Shown: positions 24,291 to 34,811 of the stretch, one piece after another
Position numbering within the stretch: position 1 is the first letter of the stretch
How the letters are laid out: each line of letters begins with the position of its first letter
Made by a program: the position numbers and the translations under genes
Assembly (NCBI GenBank): GCA_963969495.1
Contig: OZ018324.1
Span: forward strand, 156,286,172-156,350,171
Origin: Ceratothoa steindachneri
Lineage: Eukaryota; Arthropoda; Malacostraca; Isopoda; Cymothoidae
Direction: 5' to 3'
Length of the DNA stretch: 64,000 bases
The notes under the pieces: generated by a model
What the model saw: the letters and a program-made list of their open reading frames with translations, nothing else
The model's database searches: none
What the model was told of the DNA's origin: nothing

Positions 24291-24368
24291 TATAGATGAT
24301 TTGCCTCGTTTCATCCTAGCTGCCATATAGAATCCACTTGGATTGGGCAGCAACCCACTGGTTCCTTA

Positions 24369-24767
24369 CCTTCAACCTTATATCCACATACCTCTGACGC
24401 GGAACAGCTTCCTCTATCCCAGGGCGATGAAGGTTTCCCCTGAACGCTGTTTGGTGTCAAAACATAATAATTCTTGGCCCCTCTTCCCAAAGAGGACCGG
24501 CTCCTGGTGCCCCCGGGCTCACGAGCGATTGTCATACTGACCTTTATGTTTTTCATTATCAGGTTGGGATTCTCCTGGATAAAGGCAGGTTGGCGAACCA
24601 CTACTACTACTGTTACTGAGTCCACTGTCAGGTGCCTCGCGGAGTGGGTAATAATGGCTGAACCCTTATGAGCGATCTGGCGGAGCGAGTCAAGCTACCA
24701 AATGATAATACAAATTTCTACTTTATCTCTGTAATTCGACTGAATTCACCGCTTTATCTCTTTTCAG
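24369..24767. other. Intron 2 tail before sulfatase exon 3
   Basis: No element boundary identified after B1. It contains a tract and AG near 24560 that could be a decoy acceptor, but the frame after it stops within about 20 codons and lacks sulfatase motifs. Confidence 0.35.
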
Positions 24768-24957
24768 GAAATGCGGTTTATAAATTGTATCTTTTTGTGC
24801 ATCGCTGGGAAGCCAACAGCACTCAATGTGGCTGGGGAGAGAATGTTTTTTGTAATTGCTTCGGCGATAATGTTGTGAACGTGACTGACTCTCCAATTCT
24901 ATACGAACTCAATTCTGACCCTTACGAAGAGCATCCCATTGATTCATCATCTTCGGA
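24768..24957 (+). CDS. Sulfatase exon 3 of the window
   Basis: A 190-bp exon reading NAVYKLYLFVHRW, then CGWGENVFCNCFGDN, then SPILYELNSDPYEEHP. In steryl-sulfatase-like proteins this region is the C-terminal subdomain: K-L-x-F, a cysteine cluster, and the P-x-L-x-D/E-L-x-x-D-P-x-E motif. The acceptor follows a clean tract (gctttatctcttttcag, AG 24766-24767) and the donor is gtaagt, a perfect consensus. The first two bases complete the Gly codon begun by exon 2. Two possible N-glycosylation sites (NST, NVT) suit a secretory-pathway enzyme. If the donor were ignored the frame would stop two codons later, but the downstream exon fits in phase and in sequence, so splicing is preferred. Confidence 0.82.
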
Positions 24958-25690
24958 GTAAGTTGTAATAATCCAACTAGTATTTTGTTATCCCGTTCCT
25001 CTGAATTGTGACGAGACAAGATTTTGCACAAATGGATCATTAGAAAACCACAAAATTTTATCCGGTGTGGCATTAGGAAAATAGTCTCTACTGACAAAGG
25101 TGGTTCTCTTATAGATCTTGTTTTCCTCCCTTCCTATTAGACACTTTCAGCGTTGGTAAAATACGAAATGACTTGCATCTTTGTGAAAAGTGTGTATGGT
25201 TGTGTTTATAAGGACAGGAATATTGGGTCGAATGCGAAGAGGGGGTATTGGCCCTGAGAGAGGCTTTGCAATAAAGTACATGAACTTACTGCCAAACACG
25301 CAAGACTGTTTTGTTGTTTCTTTTTATTCTAGCCACCCTGTAGGGCGAGAGAAAAATTGTAGTGTGGTCACGTCAGGTCCCAAGCCTCACTTAGTACCTG
25401 GTGGAGCTCCACGTCCTCCCGGCCCGAGTGAAAATTCAGGAAGCCCTATCACTGGGTTGACCCGAACTCTGATCGGGCCTAGGAAAGTTGTTGGCGCCAT
25501 TCGCCCTCGCTCCCTCTGAACGCTACTTCTTTTTTATTATTTTTTTACCTCTCCGATTATCCCCTCAACCTTTTGTCTACCTGTACTGGGTACCAGAAGT
25601 AACTGTTCTCACCCGGAGAGAATTAAAATTAGGAACATCCTGTCATTGCGTTAAATTAAACTCTAACGGCGCCTAGGGAAGTTGTTGTTG
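24958..25690. other. Start of intron 3, nothing recognised
   Basis: Begins with the perfect donor gtaagt. An open frame (25190-25519) shows no known motif. Two short similar stretches (25465-25540 and 25665-25735, both with aagttgttg and a pyrimidine tract) suggest an old local duplication. Confidence 0.35.
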
Positions 25691-25904
25691 TGCTTCCTCC
25701 GCGCTCTCTTTCATCATTCTTTTTTCTCTACAACTCTTCTTCCCTCAACCCTCGGTCGAGGCTTAAGAACCTGACCAGCCGCCTCATGTCGTGTCAGAAG
25801 AGAGGCTTTGGAACCTCTATAACCAAAACCCTTTAAATGCTGCCGGCAGGTTGCTAGAGGCCAGGCGTTGAACCACGATAATGCGAATATCGCCCCCCCC
25901 CCCA

Positions 25905-26020
25905 TCCTCATAACTAATTCCCTGCGTCTATTGAATGGGCTGACGCTCGCATAAGGCTGTACTTCTTGTGATGGGCAGGTTTTGCTACCTTGTCGGTTGC
26001 CGGCCAACTAAAAGTCTTGC
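25905..26020. repeat. Dispersed repeat, partner of 7726-8020
   Basis: Matches the segment near 7800-7895 over about 100 bases (ctgtact..., ccaactaaaagtct). Here it runs directly into element A copy A5. Confidence 0.45.
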
Positions 26021-26715
26021 CGTTTTGCATGCCGTCCGCTTCCGTGGTGGTCCGCCTAGAGTGAGATGGCTTTCAGTCAGAAGCGATATACCCACTGACG
26101 CTATAAGCGCTGCCCGAATGATCTCACGGTGGGTGAATTTTGTCGAGCTAGGGCTAGGTTCCAGTAAATTTCGAAGCACCCCCCGCCTCTCTTCCTGGCA
26201 GTCATCCGTCTTGATTTACGAGAAGACCCCTCTTGCAGAGGTGTTGAAGCGAGTCGAGTTCTCGCAGGACCCCCCTCCCGTTCTCCATTTAAACGGGATT
26301 GTAATCTCGGATCCAGCGTCCGAGGGAGAGTCTTTCGCGAACGCTTTCTCCAGCCCCTCAAGCCCAGATGCTGCTCCGCTAGCATTTTATGATGTACTTC
26401 ATGATGTCGCGGAAGGCTGTCGACTGGATTTATGTCCAGAGGCGAAGAACCTTTCAAAGACAAGTTTACGTTGAGCGATTTGCTAACATGCCACTTTGTT
26501 CACGTGAACGCAACGCTGTCTGCCACGCCATTCTATATGTGACGTCATCAGCCGGCTGCAGCCAATTGATTGATAGCGACCTATATATATATATTTAGAT
26601 TTAGATAGATATATATCAGTACGAACTAATTCTTGAGCGCTTTTAAGAATATCCAAATTGTATTCTAATGCAGTGCTTTGTTTGTTTCTTAAACTGTATA
26701 CATACACAAGTTATG

Positions 26716-27623
26716 AAATTGAATGTTTGGGCTAACACCCTGGAAGACGCCACCTTTGACTATTTGGCGCCACGCCTCTGCTTCCAAAGCTTCTATAGCA
26801 CTAGGAGTATTGTTTTCTGCCTCTTGGAGCACACTCCGGGTCACGCTGGAACCGCGCTAGTGTATACGGATAGCTCCAAGTCACAAGAGGGGGTCGGTTT
26901 TCACGCCGTATCCCCTCTATTTGAAGTAAGCGGGCTTCTGCCAGGCGTTGCGTTTGTCTTCACGGCCGAGATGTTTGCAATACACCGCTCGGTACGGAAG
27001 ATAACGCGACCTGCCTGGTTCGGAGACTGGAATTTTTTTTTTTTATAGTGACTCAGAAAGCACCCTGAGTTCTCGGGGCATTGAAATCTCGGCATCCCCT
27101 GGTTCGCGATATTCGTGACGTCATGGTTTGGGCGAACCGGGGTGATGTCGAGATTATTTTCTGCTTGGTTCCTGGACATGTAGGAATTGTGGAAAATGAG
27201 GGTGCCAAAAAGTCTGCGAGGTCTGGCCGAACAGACCAGCGTTTCGCTCTTCCTCACACCGACTTCATGGCAGGAATACGGGCAGCTCTTCGGACTGCTT
27301 GGCACAGAAGATGGGAGACGGTCGAAGGGAACTTAAAGTTACGTGCCATTGCGCCGCGATTGTTCCCATGGACCTACTCTCCAATGCCGTGACGGCTTCA
27401 GGTTGCTTTTTGTCGTCTCCGAATTAGACACAGTCGCGGGAGGCACCGCCATTTGATGGACGCTCGCCTGCGCCATGCTGTGAAGACTGCGTTGTACCCC
27501 AGACTGTTCGGCACATTCTTGTTGAATGTCCCAGTTTAGATGATGTTCGTACACGTTACTGGTCCTGGTGAGCTGGGTCGCTCCCGTCTGTCCGTTGTAC
27601 TCTGGATTGGTTCGTGAATACAT
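26716..27623 (+). pseudogene. A5 RNase H and zinc region
   Basis: Frames show VYTDSSKSQEG (the usual TDGS is TDSS), FTAEMFAIHRSV, then after an A/T-run shift 'CLVPGHVGIVENEG' (usual W is L) and HILVECPSL. The substitutions at conserved positions and the frame changes mark it as dead. Confidence 0.65.
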
Positions 27624-27676
27624 ATTTGCGGCAGGGTTGGCATAAAACCCAAAATTTTGAAAAAGCCTAATAAAAC

Positions 27677-28449
27677 CCGGATTTTATTCTGGGTTTTTTC
27701 ATAAAACAAATGCTACAAGCATTAGAATAACATAGAAAACGAATAGCTATCTCTTTTTATATTATATTAATAATTACTTAGTTTAATAATTATATTATAG
27801 TAAGAATAGATCACAGTAACAGATCACTGATCAAGAATTTGGGATACCCATGAATTGAGTCAGTACCAGGAAATAACTTAATTTGGTACATATTTCTTGA
27901 AATTATAAACATAAATATGAATTTTGAATAAAATAATGTTAAGTAGCATTCATTTCTTGAAAAAAAAACCCTGGGATTTATTCTGGGTTTTTCAAAAAAC
28001 AAATGCTACAAGCACTAGAATAACATAGAAAAAGAATAGATATCTCTATTTTTATATAATATTAATAATTATTTAGTTTAATAATTATATTATAGTAAGA
28101 ACAGATCACTGATTGAGAATTGTGGGTACCCATGATAGCCATAACCTGTAGAAGGAGAGATGAATTATTATGAGTCAGTATCAGAGAAATAACCTTAATT
28201 GAATACATATTTGTTGATATTATAATCAAAAATATGCATTTTGAATAAAATAATGATAAGTAGCATTTATTTCTTCAAAAAAAATAAGAGTATAATTTTG
28301 AAAAAAAAAAACAACCCGGGTTTTATTCTGGGTTTTTTCAAATCTCAAGTTTTTTCAAAAACAAATGCTACAAGCATTATTAGAATAGCATAGAAAAAGA
28401 ATAGCTATCTCTATTTTTATAATAATAATTAGTTTAATAATTATATTAA
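27677..28449. repeat. Tandem ~300-340-bp units inside the hAT element
   Basis: The phrase ttctgggtttttt ... aaacaaatgctacaagca recurs near 27689, 27981 and 28329, each followed by the same text (agaataacatagaaa, tagctatctct, aataattatatta, agatcactgat). Spacings are about 292 and 348 bases. The third unit is interrupted by B2 at 28449 and resumes at 33863-34080. Confidence 0.7.
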
Positions 28450-28886
28450 ACATTTAGAATATGCAGTCGAAGCATCGCTCTCACACCGAGATAACCAATG
28501 TAGCCCCCCTCTCTCCAGCAGCTCTAGCTGGGAGAGACGCTCAGGGTCACACACTTGAAGACATCGGACGCTATTTGAAAGAATCCTCAACATTGACCAG
28601 TGAAGGTTCATCCACCCGGCCCCAAGACCCAAAGCCCAGTGGTAAGAGGAAGGATTCCTAACCTGGGTCATCGACCACCATTAAGCGGGCAGCCTCTGGA
28701 GCTGACTCGCCGAGCCCTGGGAATCTTCAATGGACTCCTCACCTATGCCTGAACATTCTATGCCCTTAAGTCTGTCCCACCCTTCACAGGACTTAGGCCG
28801 CATCCTGATCCAAACGATGGCAGATATACGCCCAGCTCCACACACCTCGCTCAGATAACCTGTTCGTTCCGCTCACCCTTCAACCC

Positions 28887-29890
28887 ATGATCCGATGGAA
28901 GCAGTTGATACTCCAACATCACCAATTGCGGCGGTTGGACCAACTCCTCAGACACCGAAAATACCCTCGACCCATGAATCCGGATCTAACGGTCGAAAAT
29001 CCCTTCTTGATCTTCCTTTTCCGCCAGGAGGTGAGCCTGAATTACAATCAAGGGCCTCGGTCGGTTCTCCAAAACCCACGAAAAAAGGCCCAGTTACTGC
29101 TCCATCTAGGATCTCTTCCCCTGCAAAAGCAGGCTCCTCCAAATCAGCTCTCCGTCTCCCAAGCTCTTTGGGACGAACCTCAAATACAATATCGGCCACA
29201 AAAGAGTAAAAGATATCCACAGTGGTATCTAATCGTCACACATAATATCTTCCATTTTACAATGGAATTGCCAAGGCGTTCTTCCAAAGTGGGAAGAACT
29301 CAAAATTCTTTTGACGACTTACAACCCGCTGTTATTTGTCTTCAAGAGAATAAACTGGGTATCCGACCCTTTCCGCCGGTACCTGGCTTTCTCACTTTCA
29401 ACTCTATTGCTCCTGCTGGAAGCTCCTATCATGGAGGGTTGTCAATCATGGTATCTTCATCCCACCATGTTTCTCCCATCTACCTACATACTACCCTCCA
29501 AGCTGTTGCCGTGAGGGTTTTTCTTACTAAGCTTTTTACCGTTTGCTCTATTTACCTACCACCTTGTTTATCATTGTCAAGACCCGACCTTTTAGAACTT
29601 ATAGACCAGTTGCCCTCCCCATTCTTATTACTAGGAGATTTTAACGCCCGTCACCCATACTGGGGTGACATCACTCGAAATGCCAAAGGCAGTATTTTAG
29701 AGTCTTTATTATCTGACCTTCTTTGTGTTTTAAATACTGGCGATTTTACCTCTTATCATGTCCAGACGGACTCTTTTAGCTGTGTTGACCTGTCTGTTTG
29801 TTTCCCTGATTGCTTCACGAAATTTCGATGGTCAATTCTTGACGATCAACATGGAAGTGACCACTTTCCATTGTCTTGTCGGCCCAAGAA
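28887..29890 (+). pseudogene. B2 ORF1 tail and endonuclease
   Basis: ORF1 tail text (from 28460) parallels B1, then the endonuclease shows LGDFNARHPYWGD near 29632 and a DDQHGSDHFP stretch near 29850. The catalytic Asp lost in B1 is kept here. A deletion at about 29885 removes roughly 70 bases found in B1. Confidence 0.7.
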
Positions 29891-30041
29891 GCGTCCTTCA
29901 CAAGTGCATCATTGGGGACCTTCAATGGAGTGGAGGCGGCAGTAGAATACTTTACATCGACTATCTACAATGCAGCAACACAGACCATCCCACGGAGGTG
30001 ACCCGCCGCGGGCCGCTCAATCGTGCCCTGTTGGACCTCGA

Positions 30042-30268
30042 TCTTCACGGCCGAGCTGGTGGCAATACACCACTCGGTACGGGAGATTACGCGACGTGCC
30101 TGGTTCGGAGACCGGATTGTGATCTATAGCGACTCACAAAGCTCCCTGAGTGCTCTCGGGGCATTGGAATCTCCGCATCCCCTGGTTCGCGATATCCGTG
30201 ACGCCACGGTTTTGGTGAGCCGGGTGGATGTCGAGATTATCTTCTGCTGGGTTCCTGGACATGTATGA
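30042..30268 (+). pseudogene. A6 RNase H fragment
   Basis: Carries FTAELVAIHHSV, IYSDSQSSLSALGALE and CWVPGHV before a TGA at 30266-30268. The first catalytic Asp lies upstream of the truncation. The C-terminal zinc motif is in the frame 30467-30769 (HRYLMERSPVPYCDDC, HILVECSSL). Close to A1 at the nucleotide level. Confidence 0.7.
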
Positions 30269-31001
30269 ATTGCGGGGAATGAGGGCGCCAAAGAGTCCGC
30301 AAGGACTCTGCGACCGGACCAGCGTTTCGCTCTTCCTCACACCGACTACATGGCAGGAATACGGGCAACTCTTCGGACTGCTTGGCAAAGAAGATGGGAG
30401 ACGGTCGAAGGGAACTTAAAGTTGCGTGCCATTGCACCGCGACTGTTCCCATGAACCTATCCCCCAATGCCGCGACGGTTTAAGGTCGCTCTCTGTCGTC
30501 TCCGAATCGGACACACTCGTGTGACGCATCGCTATTTAATGGAGCGCTCGCCTGTGCCCTATTGCGACGACTGCGTCGTCCCCCAGACTGTTCGGCACAT
30601 TCTTGTCGAATGTTCCAGTCTGGGTGATCTTCGCGCACGTTGCCAGTCCCGGTACCGGGATGGGTGGGGTCGCTACCGCCTGTCCCTTGTACTCGGGACG
30701 AGTGCGTGCACCATGACTGGTGGACTTGTTGACTTTTGGGGGGAGGCCGGCCTTCTCCCTTGTATTTAACTTGTTTTTTTTGTTATTGTTGTTTGTTTTT
30801 GTTTTTTTTGTAGGTCGCAGGCTCCTGCGCCAGGGGGAAGGGGAGCTCCCCCCCGACGCCGGAGCTTGCTCCCTGATTGTTATCCCCTTTTTATTGTTTC
30901 TGTTAAAATTTTTATTTTAAAGTAGCCTAGAACTGGGCTGTTTGTTTGCGGCGACTTATGCACAAGTGGGCAGTCGCCAGATAGCCCCTTGAAAAAAAAA
31001 A
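30042..31001 (+). mobile_element. Element A, copy A6: 5'-truncated LINE inside element B, innermost layer
   Basis: Starts within RNase H (tcttcacggccgagctggtgg, compare A1 near 4728), continues through the zinc motif and 3' untranslated region, and ends in an A-run (30992-31001). It is flanked by tgttggacctcga (30029-30041) and tggtggacctcga (31002-31014), a 13-bp duplication with one mismatch. Copy B1 has a single tggtggacctcga there, so it shows the empty site. A 5'-truncated copy with an A-tail is the usual product of target-primed reverse transcription. Confidence 0.9.
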
Positions 31002-31199
31002 TGGTGGACCTCGACATGTGCAACAGCTATCAAAATTTACAAGTTAGCCCATGCCCGATTCCGAAAGAACCCAACTTTGTGCAACAAGGTCGACTGAAAC
31101 CGAGCTCGTGCGCTTCGCCAAAGAACCCTTCGTCAGGCTCGCCGAAATTCATGGCGCCGTTACGTTTCATCACTTTCCTCTGATCATCATACCCCCACA

Positions 31200-32330
31200 C
31201 TTAACTTACACGGTTCCTTGGAGAATGACGGCCTGGCGGTCAGCAATGCTTTTGCTGACCATTTCCGCGCCGTCAGCAGTGTCAACCGTTACGATAAGGC
31301 TTTTCAATTCTACAAATCAAAGGAAGAGTCTGATTCTCTCAACTTCACAACAAAATCTAACCTTCCATATAACGCTCTATTCAGCATCCATGAGCTGCAA
31401 AGCGCTTTGTCCCTTTGCAGATCTACTTCCCCTGGCCTTGACGAGATCTATTTCGATATTATTCGGCACCTACATCCACACTCTACTCTATTTTACTTGA
31501 TTTGTACAACCTTATATGAGTGAAGGATTTTTACCCCTCATCATGGCGCATTGGGATCATCGTTCCCTTTGTCAAACCGGGCAGAGAAGGGTTGGACGCA
31601 GATCACTACCGCCCTATAGCTCTCACCAGCTGTTTGAGTAAGTTGCTGGAAAAAATGATATTGGAGCGCCTAAACTGCTTCCTAGAAACTAATAACCTTC
31701 TGTCTCTCCTTTTCAATGTGGCTTCCGCAAAGGTCATAGTACCCTTGACCTACTAGTACGTTTCGAGGGATTGGTCCGGAAAGCCTCCTCATTAAAGCAC
31801 CGAGCCCTGGCCATATTTTTCGATATTGAGAAAGCCTATGACACAACATGGAGATACGGCATCTTGAAGCAGTTATACGTCTGGGGGATGAGAGGCCTTT
31901 TACCGTCACTTATTCAAAGTTTTTTAGCATCTCGATCCTTCAAGGTACACGTTGGAGACGCATACTCTGACCTGCAACCCCAAGAGGAGGGAGTTTCTCA
32001 GGGCAGTGTTTTAAGTGTCTTATGTTTTATAATTGCCATCAATGATATTATTTCGTCTCTCACAGAGGGTGTATCGGCAACTCTGTTTGTCGATTATTTA
32101 GCACTATACTGTTTCTCACCTCGCCTTCCATCAGCAGCGCGTCGGCTACAACTGGCGGTCGATGCTGTATCCAAAAGAGCACAACTTAAGGGATTCCCAC
32201 ATTTCCACGAACAAAACCAAAGCAATGTATTTCCACCGAGGCTGAGAGGTTCTTGTTCCGCCATCTATCTCCCTATAAGGGGAAGATATAAGAGTTTGTC
32301 TCTGAGTTTCGGTTCCTTGGCATAACTTTT
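31200..32330 (+). pseudogene. B2 reverse transcriptase, catalytic Asp lost
   Basis: Follows the same motif series as B1, including the one-base loss at about 31523 and the two-base gain at about 31707 at matching positions. The palm box is FVDY (near 32087-32098) where B1 has FVDD, so the second catalytic Asp is gone. Confidence 0.75.
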
Positions 32331-32929
32331 GATTTAAAGTTATCCTGGTTACCACACCTACGCTGACTTCGAACAGGCTGTCTGCAGGCTCTAGACATTT
32401 TGAAAGTCCTTTCACACACTTCGTGGGGCAGCGACCGACAAACATTGTGGACATTATACACAGCCCTCGTCCAATCCAAATTGGATTATGGCTGTCCAAT
32501 TTATTCATCGGCTTTCCCTTCAGCCCTTCAAATACTGAACCCCATTCGAAACCTCGGAGTTCGCCTTTCTAGTGGAGCCTTCCGTACTTCTCCTGTCAAC
32601 AGCCTTTACTGTAAGAGTGGGGGTACTCCCTTTGCCCTACCATAGACTTCAAATCTGCATGCAATACCTCTGCCGAGTACAGCAAGCCCCTGTATCAGAA
32701 GTCTACAGATGCCTGTATGCTGCCGAATCAACGGCGGCATATGATAAGTTGCCATCTTTACCCCGCCCCTTGAACCTTCGCATAGGAGATCATCTCTCTA
32801 ACCTGGGTGCTCCAAGGGGCCTTACCCTTCCATCCTTACTGACCCCTAGTTGACGTTCTCCTCTCCCCACTGTATGTACCAACATGTGGAGCCTGGATGA
32901 GTCCTCCATCGACCCTCGCATTCGATCTC

Positions 32930-33780
32930 ACACAAACAATGTTGCCCATTATACACGGATGGCTCTAAGTCGGACGGTGGCGTGGGTGCCGCAGCCATCT
33001 ACCCAAGGAAAGAATTCCTAACTCTATCTTTGCCGCCAGCAGCATCCGTTTTTACCGCTGAACTTTCAGCAATCCTTTTAGCGTTTAGACTCATCCAAAT
33101 TTTCCCATTTATTTATTTTGTCATTTTTTTCTAACTCAAGGAGTGTTTTACAGTCAATTAGATCTTTTAATGCGTCCCATCCCTTAATCACAGAAATTTG
33201 CAACTGGCTGATCCAGAATGCATCCCGATATAGAATTTTTTTCTGCTGGGTCCCTGGGCATGTGGGGGTCCTGGGCAACGAGAGGGCTAATCGGCTGGCC
33301 CGCTCAGCACATTCTGTTTTCCCTGAGAACTCGGCTTTGCCTTTTAGGTACTACTTTCCTTCAATAAGAAAATATATTTTTCAACTGGGGCAGAATGAAT
33401 GGGATGACTGTTCATCATCCAAACTATACAAAATTAAAAATTCTATTCACTCTTGGCCCTCGAGCCGTCATAGAATGCGGTCATTGGAGGTGGCACTTTG
33501 CCGAGTTCGCATTGCTCACACGAGACTTACTCACGGCCATCTTGTTTCGGGTGATGTTCAAATCAGCCCTTGCTGTCGTTTTTGCGGTGGGGACCAATCG
33601 GTTGCCCACCTTTTATTAGACTGCAACCATTTCGCCACTCTCCGGTTGTCCTGTTTCCCGATCCTTTTACTATCCTTCAACACACCCTTCTTCGATTCAT
33701 ATTGGCGGAGGAATCTTTTAACCCGTCGTTTTTTACATTTTTGTTGCCACAAAGTGGTCTCCTCCTCCACCTTTTATAGA
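32930..33780 (+). pseudogene. B2 RNase H and C-terminal zinc motif
   Basis: Contains the YTDGSKSDGGVG equivalent (near 32952), FTAELSAILLAF, SRSVLQSIRSF, CWVPGHVGVLGNERANRLA, RIAHTRLTHGHL and CCRFCGGDQSVAHLLLDC. The frame from 33118 is open for 221 codons to TAG 33779-33781. Confidence 0.75.
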
Positions 33781-34465
33781 TGATTTGCCTCGTTTCATCC
33801 TAGCTGCCATATAGAATCCACTTGGATTGGGCAGCAACCCACTGGTTCCTTACTTTAAACCTTAATTATATTAAGGTAAGAACAGATCACTGATTGAGAA
33901 TTATGGGTACTCTTTAGAGCCATAACCTGTAGAAGGAGAGATGAATTATTATGAGTCAGTATCAGAGAAATAACCTTAATTTGATACATATTTGTTGAAA
34001 TTATAAACATAATTATAAATTTTGAATAAAATAATAAGTAGCATTCATTTCTTGAAAAAAAAGTTATTTTGAAAACCCCAGGTTTTTTCAAATTTCACTT
34101 GAAAAGGCAAAAAAAAAAAAAAAAAACCCGGGAATAAAACCCATTTTTTTTTATTATTTGCCCACCCTGATTTGCGGACTAAACGACTTTGGGGAGGAGG
34201 CTGGCCTCTGCCACTTTATTTGACTCTTTTGTAGGTCGCATGTTCCTTCGCTGGGGAGAGGCGGGCCTTTCCCTGACCCCCGAGCATGCTTCCTTCTCGT
34301 TTCCTTTTTGCTTTCCTTTTTTATTTTTTTGTTTGTTAGCCTTTCTTTTTTTTCTTTATTCGTTTTCTTTTTTTTAATTATAGCCTAGTAGTAGGCTGTG
34401 ATCTTATTACGGCCACTTTTACTATAGGATGCAGTAGCCAGATGGGCTATCAAAATAAAAAATGT

Positions 34466-34612
34466 TTTGGTTTCATTGTTTTGGGGGTGGCCTTTGGTGT
34501 CTAACTTATTTTATTTTAGTGTAACCTAGTATTAGGCTTGAAATTAAGTACAGCGACTTATGCACTTGTATGTAGTTCCCTGCTGGGTGCTATATAAAAA
34601 TAAATAAAACTA
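34466..34612 (+). mobile_element. Element A-like 3' untranslated fragment
   Basis: gtgtaacctagtattaggct ... cagcgacttatgcacttgt ... aaataaataaaac resembles element A 3' ends (compare 6490-6700 and 30920-31000). Probably a short 5'-truncated insertion. Confidence 0.45.
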
Positions 34613-34811
34613 GAATATTATTATTCCCCGTCCCTAAAACATTTTTTCTCACATGATTCTCAGCATTATGGGCTGAAAGTGCTTGCATGGTAAATTCAAT
34701 TTCCTTCTTCTCACTAGTTCTTGCCAGTGCAACAAAAACTACCACTTTTTTTCAAATGAAGTTTGGTTTAGCCTTTCTGTAAATTCTACTTAGTATTTAT
34801 TCTCATTTCAG

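Larger units (their letters stand above)
18851..24368 (+). mobile_element. Element B, copy B1: RNase H-bearing LINE, near full length
   Basis: A second I-type LINE with ORF1 (knuckle protein), endonuclease, RT, RNase H and C-terminal zinc motif. Its 3' end (tgggcagcaacccactggttcc ... aacctta) is identical in plan to copy B2, which fixes the end at about 24368. It carries stops and frameshifts, two of which are shared with B2. It lies in sulfatase intron 2. Confidence 0.83.
28450..33862 (+). mobile_element. Element B, copy B2: 5'-truncated LINE inside the hAT element
   Basis: Starts mid-ORF1 (acatttagaatatgcagtcg, compare B1 near 19806) and ends at the same 3' position as B1. A 12-bp duplication taattatattaa flanks it (28438-28449 and 33863-33874), proving its own insertion. 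It is interrupted by A6 at 30042-31001. Relative to B1 it has two small deletions (near 29885 and near 31180). Confidence 0.82.
27632..34169. mobile_element. hAT-type non-autonomous transposon, split by element B
   Basis: Its ends are cagggttggca at 27632 and, inverted, cagggtgggca at 34169: 11 bases with one mismatch, beginning CAGGG as in many hAT elements. It is flanked by an exact 8-bp direct repeat atttgcgg (27624-27631 and 34170-34177), the target-duplication length of hAT. Without the inserted B2 copy it is about 1.1 kb, AT-rich and non-coding, built largely of tandem ~300-bp units. No transposase is present. Confidence 0.75.
26020..34465 (+). mobile_element. Element A, copy A5: outermost layer of the nest, split by a hAT element
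   Basis: The left part (26020-27623) has pre-RT text (near 26040-26475, PLAEVLKRVEFSQDPPPVL), an unrelated AT-rich stretch (26480-26715), then RNase H and the zinc motif (HILVECPSL near 27515). It is broken at 27624-27631 (atttgcgg); the remaining 3' end resumes after the second atttgcgg at 34170-34177 and runs through gtaggtcgcatgtt ... cagatgggct to about 34465. The joined order agrees with A1 and A3. A strongly eroded copy, as expected of the oldest layer. Confidence 0.72.

Noticed and set aside
24560..24660. Possible exon after cattatcag near 24572
   Set aside because: It stops within about 20 codons, has no sulfatase motif, and is not needed because exons 2 and 3 already join in phase.
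25190..25519. 109-codon open frame in intron 3
   Set aside because: No recognisable motif, no splice context in phase with the sulfatase, and biased Pro/Gly content at its end.
27677..28449. CRISPR-like array of repeated units
   Set aside because: Units are about 300 bp, AT-rich and contiguous without spacers, inside a eukaryotic DNA transposon.
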